A stretch of 7,229 nucleotides of DNA from Chitinophagaceae bacterium (GTDB lineage Bacteria; Bacteroidota; Bacteroidia; Chitinophagales; Chitinophagaceae), in NCBI GenBank assembly GCA_019454915.1, contig JACFNM010000212.1:1-7229 (forward strand). Reading direction: 5' to 3'. The position numbers and the translations under genes are program-made. This document shows, in pieces, positions 1 through 5,927 of this stretch; within the stretch, counting starts at the first letter, position 1, and each line of letters begins with the position of its first letter. The notes under the pieces were generated by a model. It was not told where the DNA came from. It saw nothing but the letters and a program-made list of their open reading frames with translations, and searched no databases.

Positions 1-713
1 AGATAGGGGATCACTTTTACCGCTATCATGGAAAAGATATTGGTTTTCCGGGTCAGTTCCGCAAAAGTACTCTGCTCGTACTCACTGGCGAAGGAAAGGG
101 CGAGTGCCAAAAGTAGTACCTGCTGCAAAACAGTTGCCAATACCCCCGGCCATAAAAAATACATATAGTTGGTGCTTCGGTTATACTTTTTAATGAAAGT
201 AGTTTTGAATGGCTCGTATAATGAAGCCACCATAGCTTCCGGTGTGCCCTGCTTACGTAAAGTCTCCATCTGTGTGCCGGCTTTCAACGTGCCAAGTACC
301 AACTGTATGGCGCCTGAAGCATAATTAGCAGTAAGAACATTGCCCGTATTTACAATTGTAAGGATTTCGGGGCTTTGTCTTGTTAACACGTCTTTTTCAA
401 ATCCTTTAGGGATCATCACGATACAAGCTGCATCCAGGTCAATGGCTTCTTTAGTCAGATTGTTGTCGTTGGGCTTTACCGCAGCCACGTTTAAAATTTC
501 ATTGTCCTGGAACATCTGAATGAGCCTGTTGCTCGTGCTGCTGTGGTCTTCATCCACCACCACAATCGGCAGATCTGTCACTTTTCCTTTTTGATAAACA
601 TAACCCAATAAGACAGCATATAGGAGAGGAGCGCCAATAAACAGCAACCGAAGCACTTTATTTGACCAGAAAAGTCGAAATTCTCTCCCCAGTAAACTAA
701 AAAATGACTTCAT
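1..713 (-). CDS. ABC-2-type transporter permease (3' end outside window)
   Basis: This is the N-terminal 237 residues of an inner-membrane ABC-2 permease, open to the window edge. Translation from the ATG at 711-713 gives a short cytoplasmic N-terminus (GREFRLFWSNK), a first membrane segment at about residues 21-40, and a large extracytoplasmic domain at about 44-180. That domain starts with LPIVVVDEDHSSTSNRL, typical of the YhhJ/YbhR-like ABC2_membrane_3 group, and includes IPKGFEKDVL at 101-110. A second membrane segment spans about 184-208. Family members are usually around 370 residues, so roughly a third is missing. It starts 3 bp after the stop of the HlyD-type adaptor gene and is surely co-transcribed with it. 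It probably forms the inner-membrane part of an exporter with the adaptor and the TolC-like channel. The ATPase partner is not in the window. The substrate is unknown. Confidence is high for the family and low for the cargo. Confidence 0.9.
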   Translation of the reverse strand, partial: MKSFFSLLGREFRLFWSNKVLRLLFIGAPLLYAVLLGYVYQKGKVTDLPIVVVDEDHSSTSNRLIQMFQDNEILNVAAVKPNDNNLTKEAIDLDAACIVMIPKGFEKDVLTRQSPEILTIVNTGNVLTANYASGAIQLVLGTLKAGTQMETLRKQGTPEAMVASLYEPFKTTFIKKYNRSTNYMYFLWPGVLATVLQQVLLLALALSFASEYEQSTFAELTRKTNIFSMIAVKVIPY

Positions 714-716
714 AGT

Positions 717-1670
717 TTATAATTTGATCGTAATCGTTGTCTTTTGAAAAATATCTTTTACGTCTGAAGTCTGTAACGGCACTGCCTGAATCTCAAACAA
801 CGACTGTTGCATATCGTAATCAGGGTAAGCCGTTGCAATATTCGCATAAGAAGGCAATTGCTTTACCCGGTTAATTTTGCATGGAATATCCCGCTTATCA
901 TACTCCAGATGAATTTTAACCTCCATATTCTTTTTAATTTTTCCCAGTTCGTTTTCGGGCAGGGTGAACCTGAAGTAAGTAGTACCTGGCAGCGTTCCTT
1001 TAAAAAGTGTGTAGCCCGGTAAGGCCAGCTCGCCCTGTTTGAGTGTGATGGTCTCTACAGTCATATCTGCCGGAGACAGGATGTAACGTTCATTTTCTGC
1101 TACATTCACTTCCTGCATAGCTCCCAAAGCCCGATTCTTCTGACCAAGGGCCATCTTCCGTTGTTCAACACGTACGCCGTGCTCCACATCTGCAATCTCA
1201 GCATTTACCGCTTCCAACTGAGCTTTAGCACCCTGATATTTGGCATAAGCTTCATCGTAGGTTTGCTGTGGAATCAGAGAATCCTGAACCATGTTTTTTA
1301 AACGATCCACCGATTTTTGAGCATAAGCGAACTGCTCTTCCAACGCCGATTTCTTTGCACGAAGTTGAGTCAGTTGATTATCGGTAGCGCCCTTTACCGT
1401 CATCTGATATTGTGCCGAAGCCGCTTCCACTGCACCTGCAGCCTGTGATTTTTTCGCGTCTATCTCCGGAATATCCAGTACAGCAAGCGTATCTCCCTTT
1501 CTTACGAAATCACCTTCTTTCACGAATACATAGCTAATACGACCGGCTATTTTTCCGGTTATGGCTATCTCCTCCATTTCTGTTTTGCCCTGTATGATTT
1601 TTTCTTTGGATTTTTGATTACAGCCAATCAGCAAGATGGCTCCCGATATGAATAAACTTATTTTTTTCAT
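717..1670 (-). CDS. HlyD-family periplasmic adaptor lipoprotein
   Basis: This is a membrane-fusion (adaptor) protein of 317 residues that would bridge the inner-membrane permease to the outer-membrane channel. The N-terminus is a lipoprotein signal with lipobox LIGC and the acylated Cys at 17; Asn follows it. Next comes the first lipoyl half-motif (about 38-67: GRISYVFVKEGDFVRKGDTL), then a long charged, Ala/Gln/Glu-rich coiled-coil hairpin at about 70-190, which includes the turn SLIPQQTYDEA. The second lipoyl half follows at about 195-224 (YILSPADMTVETITLKQGEL), and a beta-barrel region runs to the end. The C-terminus stops soon after the barrel, so there is little of the extra membrane-proximal domain seen in RND adaptors, which fits YbhG/EmrA-type partners. 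The gene lies 34 bp after the TolC-like gene and 3 bp before the permease gene. No Shine-Dalgarno is visible upstream of the ATG. Confidence 0.93.
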   Translation of the reverse strand: MKKISLFISGAILLIGCNQKSKEKIIQGKTEMEEIAITGKIAGRISYVFVKEGDFVRKGDTLAVLDIPEIDAKKSQAAGAVEAASAQYQMTVKGATDNQLTQLRAKKSALEEQFAYAQKSVDRLKNMVQDSLIPQQTYDEAYAKYQGAKAQLEAVNAEIADVEHGVRVEQRKMALGQKNRALGAMQEVNVAENERYILSPADMTVETITLKQGELALPGYTLFKGTLPGTTYFRFTLPENELGKIKKNMEVKIHLEYDKRDIPCKINRVKQLPSYANIATAYPDYDMQQSLFEIQAVPLQTSDVKDIFQKTTITIKL

Positions 1671-1704
1671 TTTGTGTGTTTATTTTATGCTGGGGTAAAT
1701 TTTT

Positions 1705-3096
1705 TTATTGATATTGAATTTTTTCGGATAATCTTCCGGTTACTGCCAAAGCTTCAATGGCAGCCTGCCTTTGATTGATTAATGCCTCTGTTCTCTCCTG
1801 ACCTGCTTTCACATAATCGTTTTCAGCTTCCAGCCGCTGAGTGACGGAGATCAATCCCTGCTGATACTGCTTTTCGGAAAGAGTGAGGTTGTTTTTCGCT
1901 ACCACTTCCTTTTGTTCAGCAAGAGATATTTGCTTCCATTGTGTTTGATATCCGGCAAATTTTTGCGATAATAAAAGATTGAGCTTGTCTTTACTGTCTT
2001 CCAGTTTATTGTTGAGTTGTTGAATGCTCAATGCAGCTTCCTGTACCTTATGTTTGCGTTCATTGCCGCCAAAGATTTCCCATCTCAACCCAACACCTGC
2101 TATCCAGTTGGGAGCGATGGTAAACTGGTTGAGTTTCAGATTGGGCTGTTGCATATTCGGGGGGAGATTGGGGAGTGTGAATGCAGAAGCTCCATTAAAT
2201 AATGATGAGTACGATACTCCTCCAAAAGCAATCACCTGGGGTAAGTAGGTACCTCTCTCTTTTTTCAATAACCATTCGCTCGCGCGTTTATATGATTTAA
2301 GAGCATCTAATTCCTGTTTCCCGTCAACGTTCAGGCTATCGGGTAAAACAACCGGGCTCAGTTCATAAGTTATTTTTTCCAGTTCATCGCGCGAAATGCC
2401 GGTGAGGTAATTCAACTTTTTGAAAAGCAGTTCTTTGTTTTCTTCTAACTGTGTTTTCTTTGATTCCAGTTCCAGCCGTGCTAATTTTATCTTATCCCGA
2501 TCGAAGGGAATTGCCAGCCCGTTCACAATGGCTTTATTAACCCTTTCTTCTTCTTTGAGTAACCGGGCGTTACTTTCAGCAATCAACTTTTCCGAAGCAT
2601 CAATAAATTTCAGCTTGTCAAAACTCGTAACGACGTCAACAATAACATTATCTTTATCCGTTTCCACTAACAGAGAATCTCCGGTGATTTTTTCCTGCAG
2701 AGCTTTGGATCCATTTTTGATTTGCCCGCCGGCGTAGAGAACCCCTGTAGCAATCAAGCCGGCATGGGCTAAATTTCCGTGGTTATCTACTTTCGTTTTG
2801 CCGTCAAAGAGCTCTGCTCCGGTTATGGGCAATTTGTATCCTGGTAAGTCGATAGTTACATGATTATCAAAATAACTGTACCCGGCTGATGCATTGAGCC
2901 TGGGTATGGCTTTACTCTTTACTGACTTTCTCTCCAATGCTGATTTTTCCAACTCAATCTGTTTGTTTGCAATCTCCTTGTTTCGCAAAAGAGCATTCTC
3001 AATGGGTTGTTGCAAAACTTGAGGTAATTGCAGTTGAGCCTGGGACGGAAGTGACAGCGCTGGTATGCACCCTAACAAAACAAGTAACTTTTTCAT
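1705..3096 (-). CDS. TolC-family outer-membrane efflux protein
   Basis: This is a 463-residue outer-membrane channel of the OEP/TolC family, the exit duct of a tripartite exporter. A signal peptide covers about residues 1-20 (ends PSQA before QLQLP). LLGC at 7-10 looks like a lipobox, but the hydrophobic stretch before it is too short, so ordinary signal peptidase I cleavage is preferred. The mature part has the two-fold repeat of long helical stretches typical of the family: about 30-60 and 130-230 in the first half, and about 345-455 in the second (LEDSKDKLNLLLSQKFAGYQ, then LSEKQYQQGLISVTQRLEAE). The segments between them are Gly/aromatic-rich and beta-like (SAGYSYFDNH, FGGVSYSSLF). The motif YQQGLISVTQRLEAENDY matches the usual OEP form Y..G..s..d.l.a...y. 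The ATG at 3094-3096 overlaps the marR stop (ATGA), implying translational coupling. Confidence 0.94.
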   Translation of the reverse strand: MKKLLVLLGCIPALSLPSQAQLQLPQVLQQPIENALLRNKEIANKQIELEKSALERKSVKSKAIPRLNASAGYSYFDNHVTIDLPGYKLPITGAELFDGKTKVDNHGNLAHAGLIATGVLYAGGQIKNGSKALQEKITGDSLLVETDKDNVIVDVVTSFDKLKFIDASEKLIAESNARLLKEEERVNKAIVNGLAIPFDRDKIKLARLELESKKTQLEENKELLFKKLNYLTGISRDELEKITYELSPVVLPDSLNVDGKQELDALKSYKRASEWLLKKERGTYLPQVIAFGGVSYSSLFNGASAFTLPNLPPNMQQPNLKLNQFTIAPNWIAGVGLRWEIFGGNERKHKVQEAALSIQQLNNKLEDSKDKLNLLLSQKFAGYQTQWKQISLAEQKEVVAKNNLTLSEKQYQQGLISVTQRLEAENDYVKAGQERTEALINQRQAAIEALAVTGRLSEKIQYQ

Positions 3097-3548
3097 TTGC
3101 TGATGATTGTATCTTGTATATTCTTATTGATTTGTTCAAATATTTCCCTGAGTGTATTGATCTTTTGATCACTGATTCCTTTGGTAGCTACATCAATTGT
3201 TTTATTCAGGGCATTAACCACCGCTTTCTCAATTGATTTGCCTTTTTGGGTGAGATAGATCAGGTTGGTTCTCCGGTCGGATTTGTCAGCCTTTCTCTCG
3301 ATAAACCCGTCTTTCTGCAGATTGTCCAGCAGCCTTGTAGTACCCGGGCGATCCCGGTATGTGGCGTCTGCAATAGCCTGTTGGGTACAACCATCATTTC
3401 TCCACAGCACAGCCATTATACTCCACTGCTCCTTAGAAAGGGAGATATTGGACTCCTTCAGGAAGAAACTTAATAACCTGTTGATACTTAAAGGCGTACG
3501 CCCCGTCAACAGATTAATAATATCTTCATTTCTTATTCTTGTTGTCAT
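3093..3548 (-). CDS. MarR-family transcriptional regulator
   Basis: This is a 151-residue winged-helix regulator and the first gene of the efflux operon. The winged helix-turn-helix spans about residues 37-103: LSKEQWSIMAVLW, then GCTQQAIADAT as the first HTH helix, then RPGTTRLLDNLQKDGFIERK as the recognition helix region. The wing follows as KSDRRTNLIYLTQKG, which matches the family signature D.R...v.LT..G. Flanking N- and C-terminal helices (10-30 and 105-150) would form the dimer interface. MarR proteins usually repress their own operon and release DNA on binding small aromatic or toxic ligands. A palindrome over this gene's own promoter supports autorepression. Cys54 lies just before the first HTH helix; whether it senses oxidants is not shown. 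The ATG at 3546-3548 gives a full-length family member and sits 5 bp from the palindrome. The inducer is unknown. Confidence 0.95.
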   Translation of the reverse strand: MTTRIRNEDIINLLTGRTPLSINRLLSFFLKESNISLSKEQWSIMAVLWRNDGCTQQAIADATYRDRPGTTRLLDNLQKDGFIERKADKSDRRTNLIYLTQKGKSIEKAVVNALNKTIDVATKGISDQKINTLREIFEQINKNIQDTIISK

Positions 3549-3553
3549 AACAA

Positions 3554-3571
3554 TTGTTGTTTAAACAACAA
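3554..3571. promoter_or_regulatory. Candidate MarR operator: perfect 18-bp palindrome
   Basis: TTGTTGTTTAAACAACAA reads identically on both strands over all 18 bases. It begins 5 bp upstream of the marR start codon, overlaps the last bases of the -7 promoter element and covers the expected transcription start. Size, symmetry and position are what MarR dimers commonly bind. A second, shorter perfect palindrome, AACAATTGTT (3549-3558), overlaps its start-codon-proximal end. That the local MarR protein binds here is inference. Confidence 0.75.
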
Positions 3572-3599
3572 AATTAAAATAGATTTTAATTCTGACAAA
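3569..3599 (-). promoter_or_regulatory. Bacteroidota-type promoter of the marR-tolC-hlyD-permease operon
   Basis: On the minus strand, TTTG (3596-3599) is followed after exactly 19 bp by TAATTTTG (3569-3576). This matches the known Bacteroidota primary sigma consensus of TTTG at -33 and TAnnTTTG at -7. Transcription would start around 3562-3565 and leave a leader of only about 15 bases. That leader has no Shine-Dalgarno and overlaps the 18-bp palindrome. Confidence 0.65.
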
Positions 3600-3617
3600 A
3601 ATTTTCTGAAAATTTTT
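3597..3617. repeat. AT-rich inverted repeat beside the marR promoter
   Basis: AAAAATTTTC and GAAAATTTTT form perfect 10-bp arms around a single T. The repeat touches the -33 element of the marR promoter. It is too AT-rich to be a convincing terminator stem. It could be a second protein site or an UP-like/curved region, or it could be chance in an AT-rich spacer. Confidence 0.45.
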
Positions 3618-3698
3618 TTAGTCGCTTTAATCAGCAGGGAAGAAAATTGTGGTAGCGAATGCTTTGCTGTTATTACTTTCTGTGGAGTCAATGTTTCA

Positions 3699-3725
3699 TT
3701 GGTTAATTTAAATCGGCGTATTTTG
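3699..3725 (+). promoter_or_regulatory. Weak candidate promoter for the sialidase-fold gene
   Basis: TTG (3699-3701) and TATTTTG (3719-3725), 17 bp apart, partly match the Bacteroidota promoter form; the -7 element is one base short of TAnnTTTG. It lies about 88 bp before the ATG at 3813. The leader would contain a possible imperfect hairpin (3752-3759 with 3774-3781, one mismatch). I saw no better match in this spacer, but the match is poor. Confidence 0.25.
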
Positions 3726-3812
3726 AAATCGTAAAAAAAGATTAGCGTCTCAGATAACCTTAATGAAACAACCGGCTATCTCGTTCAAAGAAACTAAATT
3801 AGCTGTGAACTT

Positions 3813-5588
3813 ATGTTGAAATCAAATTTTTACCTTCCTGTACTAATTTGCTTCTTGTTCCTGTTTTCGGGTACGAGTGCCGTGGGTCAGGAGACGGACT
3901 GGCGTAACGCTAAATACGGCTCGCAGATCCATAGTGACGGGTATATCGATCAACCTTACGTTGTTATACTGCCGGATAGAACCTGGTTGTGTGTATTTAC
4001 TACCGGCAGGGGAGAAGAGGGAACAGGGGGGCAGCATATAGCCAGCGTTCGAAGTTCAGATCAGGGGAAAAGCTGGTCGGTTCCTGTTTTGATAGAAAAG
4101 CCCGGTAATGAATCCTCTTCATGGGCAATGCCATATCTGACTAGTTATGGAAGGGTGTATGTTTTTTACACACATAACGGTGATAAGATTCATTCCTTGA
4201 AAGGGAAAACAAATATCCGGGAAGATATGCTGGGTTGGTATTGCTTCCGGTATTCGGATGACGGTGGGCGGTCATGGTCAGCGCGATACAGAATCCCGAT
4301 GAGAAAGACTGTTTGTGACCTGACCAACGACTGGGATGGAAAAGTACAGATGTTTTGGGGTGTCGGGAAGCCTGTGGATCTGCACGAAGGGATGATCCTT
4401 GCATTTACAAAAATCAATCGCTATTTGTTAGATAATACCGAAGGATGGTTTTTCAGGTGTGATAATATAAATACAGAGCACGATGTCCGTAAGTTAAACT
4501 GGATTATGCTTCCGGAAGGAGATACCGGAGTTAAGAATGATCAATTGGGGCCTGTTAATGAAGAACATAACCTGGTTCACATAGGCCATGACACGCTTTA
4601 TTGTGTGGAAAGAACCATCTCCGGTTCTCCCGCTGAATCCTATTCTTATGATGGTGGGCAAAGTTGGACCCTGCCGCAGAAATTGAGTTACGGTAACGGA
4701 TTAGGAGTAAAAAATCCGAGGGCTTGTCCACGTATCTGGAAATGCGGCAACGGGAAATTTTTGCTTTGGTTTCATCATCATGGCGGATGGGATTTTACTT
4801 TTAGAAATCCCGTATGGTTGAGTGGAGGCAGGTTGGAAAATGGTAGGATCAAATGGGGAGCGCCGGAAATCTTTCTGTATGAAGAAGATATTCAATCCAG
4901 GATGAGTTATCCCGATCTGATTGAACAGGATGGAAAATATTGGATTTCAGAAACCAATAAGTCTGAAGCAAGGATTCATGAAGTGCCGCCGGAATTTCTG
5001 GCTAAACTCTGGAATAATTATACCTACGGTTACAGAGACCAACAGGGTGTAATCATCGAACCGGAGAAAGAAAAACTTCAAGCGGATAATTCAATTGAAC
5101 TTCCACAGGAGAGCTATCAGAAAGGGCTGAGTATTGAAATGACTTTATCGCTCACGAGCCTTGACGCTGGTCAGCCCATAATCAGGCTGACAGAAAATGA
5201 GCAAAAATATATCTCTGTTCAGACAGAGGATTTCGGCAGCATTTCTATAATCCTCAACGACGGAAATCATCAGGAACGCTGGACATCTGATCCCGGATTG
5301 GTTCAGCCCTTTGGATCGCAGCAGGTATCCGTATCTATTGATAATCAATCCAAAATTATACAGTTTGTAATCAATGGTATTGTTAACGATGGCCGTGATT
5401 TACGACAATACGGCTGGGGCAGATTTCAGATGGATTTGAAATTTTTCAATCCGGATAAACTGGTCATCGGTCGCTTAGGAAAAAGTCAACTCAGACCCTA
5501 TGGTTCAGTTGATTTTCTACGGGTATCCAATAGGGCTTTGATGAATGCGGATTTGATCCACTATCAGCAGAGCAGGAGGGGCAATTAG
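3813..5588 (+). CDS. Secreted sialidase-superfamily protein with C-terminal LamG-like domain
   Basis: This is an exported 591-residue protein of unknown activity. A signal peptide covers about residues 1-25 (hydrophobic LPVLICFLFLFSGT, cleavage near AVGQ). Residues about 40-400 form a BNR/sialidase-type propeller with three Asp-boxes: SSDQGKSW (81-88), YSDDGGRSW (147-155) and SYDGGQSW (278-285). Other striking blocks are GGQH (72-75), NDWDGKVQMFWGVGKP (172-187), EEHNLV (250-255), NPRACPR (301-307) and RMSYPDLIEQDGKYW (373-387). No FRIP motif of classical GH33 sialidases is visible near the N-terminus. Residues about 415-591 look like a LamG/concanavalin fold, ending GSVDFLRVSNRALMNADL. From memory, similar propellers are annotated only as exo-alpha-sialidase or BNR-repeat proteins, without a proven substrate. 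It is likely periplasmic or secreted and glycan-directed. It is divergent from the efflux operon and alone in its unit. Confidence 0.85.
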   Translation: MLKSNFYLPVLICFLFLFSGTSAVGQETDWRNAKYGSQIHSDGYIDQPYVVILPDRTWLCVFTTGRGEEGTGGQHIASVRSSDQGKSWSVPVLIEKPGNESSSWAMPYLTSYGRVYVFYTHNGDKIHSLKGKTNIREDMLGWYCFRYSDDGGRSWSARYRIPMRKTVCDLTNDWDGKVQMFWGVGKPVDLHEGMILAFTKINRYLLDNTEGWFFRCDNINTEHDVRKLNWIMLPEGDTGVKNDQLGPVNEEHNLVHIGHDTLYCVERTISGSPAESYSYDGGQSWTLPQKLSYGNGLGVKNPRACPRIWKCGNGKFLLWFHHHGGWDFTFRNPVWLSGGRLENGRIKWGAPEIFLYEEDIQSRMSYPDLIEQDGKYWISETNKSEARIHEVPPEFLAKLWNNYTYGYRDQQGVIIEPEKEKLQADNSIELPQESYQKGLSIEMTLSLTSLDAGQPIIRLTENEQKYISVQTEDFGSISIILNDGNHQERWTSDPGLVQPFGSQQVSVSIDNQSKIIQFVINGIVNDGRDLRQYGWGRFQMDLKFFNPDKLVIGRLGKSQLRPYGSVDFLRVSNRALMNADLIHYQQSRRGN

Positions 5589-5700
5589 CCAAGGGCGGCA
5601 TGATGTGAGCTCTTTATGAAAACGCGAATCGCCGGTATTAATAGAGTGGTCAGTGCAGTCTGTTCTTTTACTGATTTCATCTATGAAGATCCGGAAGAAA

Positions 5701-5749
5701 TTAACCACAAAGTGTTTGGAAGGTTTGCACGAAGGAAACGAAGTGTTTT
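5701..5749. repeat. Degenerate CACAAAG/CACGAAGG-type intergenic segment
   Basis: The stretch contains AACCACAAAGTG, then GCACGAAGGAAACGAAGTG, with AAGTGTTT occurring twice (at about 5710 and 5741). It resembles the ACCACAAAGG...CACGAAGG...ACGAAG repeats that I recall as interspersed in intergenic DNA of many bacteria, with no known function. The resemblance is from memory. A copy elsewhere in this genome cannot be tested from one window. Confidence 0.4.
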
Positions 5750-5752
5750 CAT

Positions 5753-5795
5753 TCTCACATTTCTCACACTCTCACATTTCTCACACTCTCACATT
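5753..5795. repeat. 17-bp direct tandem repeat, 2.5 copies
   Basis: TCTCACATTTCTCACAC occurs at 5753-5769 and again, identical, at 5770-5786; a partial third copy covers 5787-5795. At a finer scale TCTCACA appears five times, at 5753, 5762, 5770, 5779 and 5787, spaced alternately 9 and 8 bases. The plus strand here is purine-poor and lacks G throughout. It is a likely slippage-prone or copy-number-variable tract. Confidence 0.9.
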
Positions 5796-5843
5796 CCCAT
5801 CCATTTCACCCGCCATGCTCCCAATAATTTTTAGCTTAGCAGA

Positions 5844-5878
5844 GATTTTGCCGTAGACGAAAAAGCACCATCAAAATC
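5844..5878. repeat. 7-bp inverted repeat with 21-bp loop
   Basis: GATTTTG (5844-5850) is matched by CAAAATC (5872-5878). It could form a modest hairpin 49 bp before the downstream ATG, or mark the edge of the repeat region. The arms are short and AT-rich, so chance is possible. Confidence 0.35.
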
Positions 5879-5891
5879 CGGGTTTATTCAC

Positions 5892-5899
5892 TAACATTG
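5892..5899 (+). promoter_or_regulatory. Weak candidate -7 element for the GT-C-like gene
   Basis: TAACATTG differs from TAnnTTTG at one position and lies 28 bp before the ATG at 5928. No TTTG is found at the expected distance upstream, so this is only tentative. Confidence 0.25.
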
Positions 5900-5927
5900 T
5901 ATATCAATAAGCTTACAGAGAAGATAT

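Larger units (their letters stand above)
5589..5927. other. Non-coding spacer carrying repeats
   Basis: No credible gene is seen in these 339 bases. Overlapping short plus-strand frames exist (5616-5834 and 5653-5856), but both translate the tandem repeat into Ser/His/Phe-rich tracts and look spurious. No strong GC-rich terminator follows the sialidase-fold gene. The spacer holds the CACGAAGG-like segment, the TCTCACA tandem repeat, a 7-bp inverted repeat and possibly the start signals of the downstream membrane-protein gene. Confidence 0.7.

Noticed and set aside
2420..2737. A 105-codon plus-strand frame opposite the tolC-like gene
   Set aside because: It lies wholly antisense to a well-supported OEP gene, and its Ser/Leu-rich product is the usual shadow of such coding sequence.
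2937..3564. Plus-strand frames across the marR/tolC junction
   Set aside because: They are antisense to a clear MarR gene with intact family signatures; no independent coding evidence.
3752..3781. Imperfect hairpin AGATAACC/GGCTATCT upstream of the sialidase-fold gene, considered as a riboswitch or attenuator
   Set aside because: Eight pairs with one mismatch and a 14-base loop, no poly-T tract and no known riboswitch core; probably chance.
5589..5700. Search for a rho-independent terminator after the sialidase-fold gene
   Set aside because: Only 5-bp stems (TCAGT/ACTGA, TTCAT/ATGAA) were found, with no GC-rich stem plus T-run.
5753..5795. Tandem repeat considered as a small CRISPR array
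   Set aside because: The 17-bp units are directly adjacent, with no unique spacers and no cas genes nearby.
5616..5856. Overlapping plus-strand reading frames in the spacer (72 and 67 codons)
   Set aside because: They run through the tandem repeat, giving Ser/His/Phe-rich low-complexity tracts. They overlap each other in different frames and have no recognisable domain or start signals.
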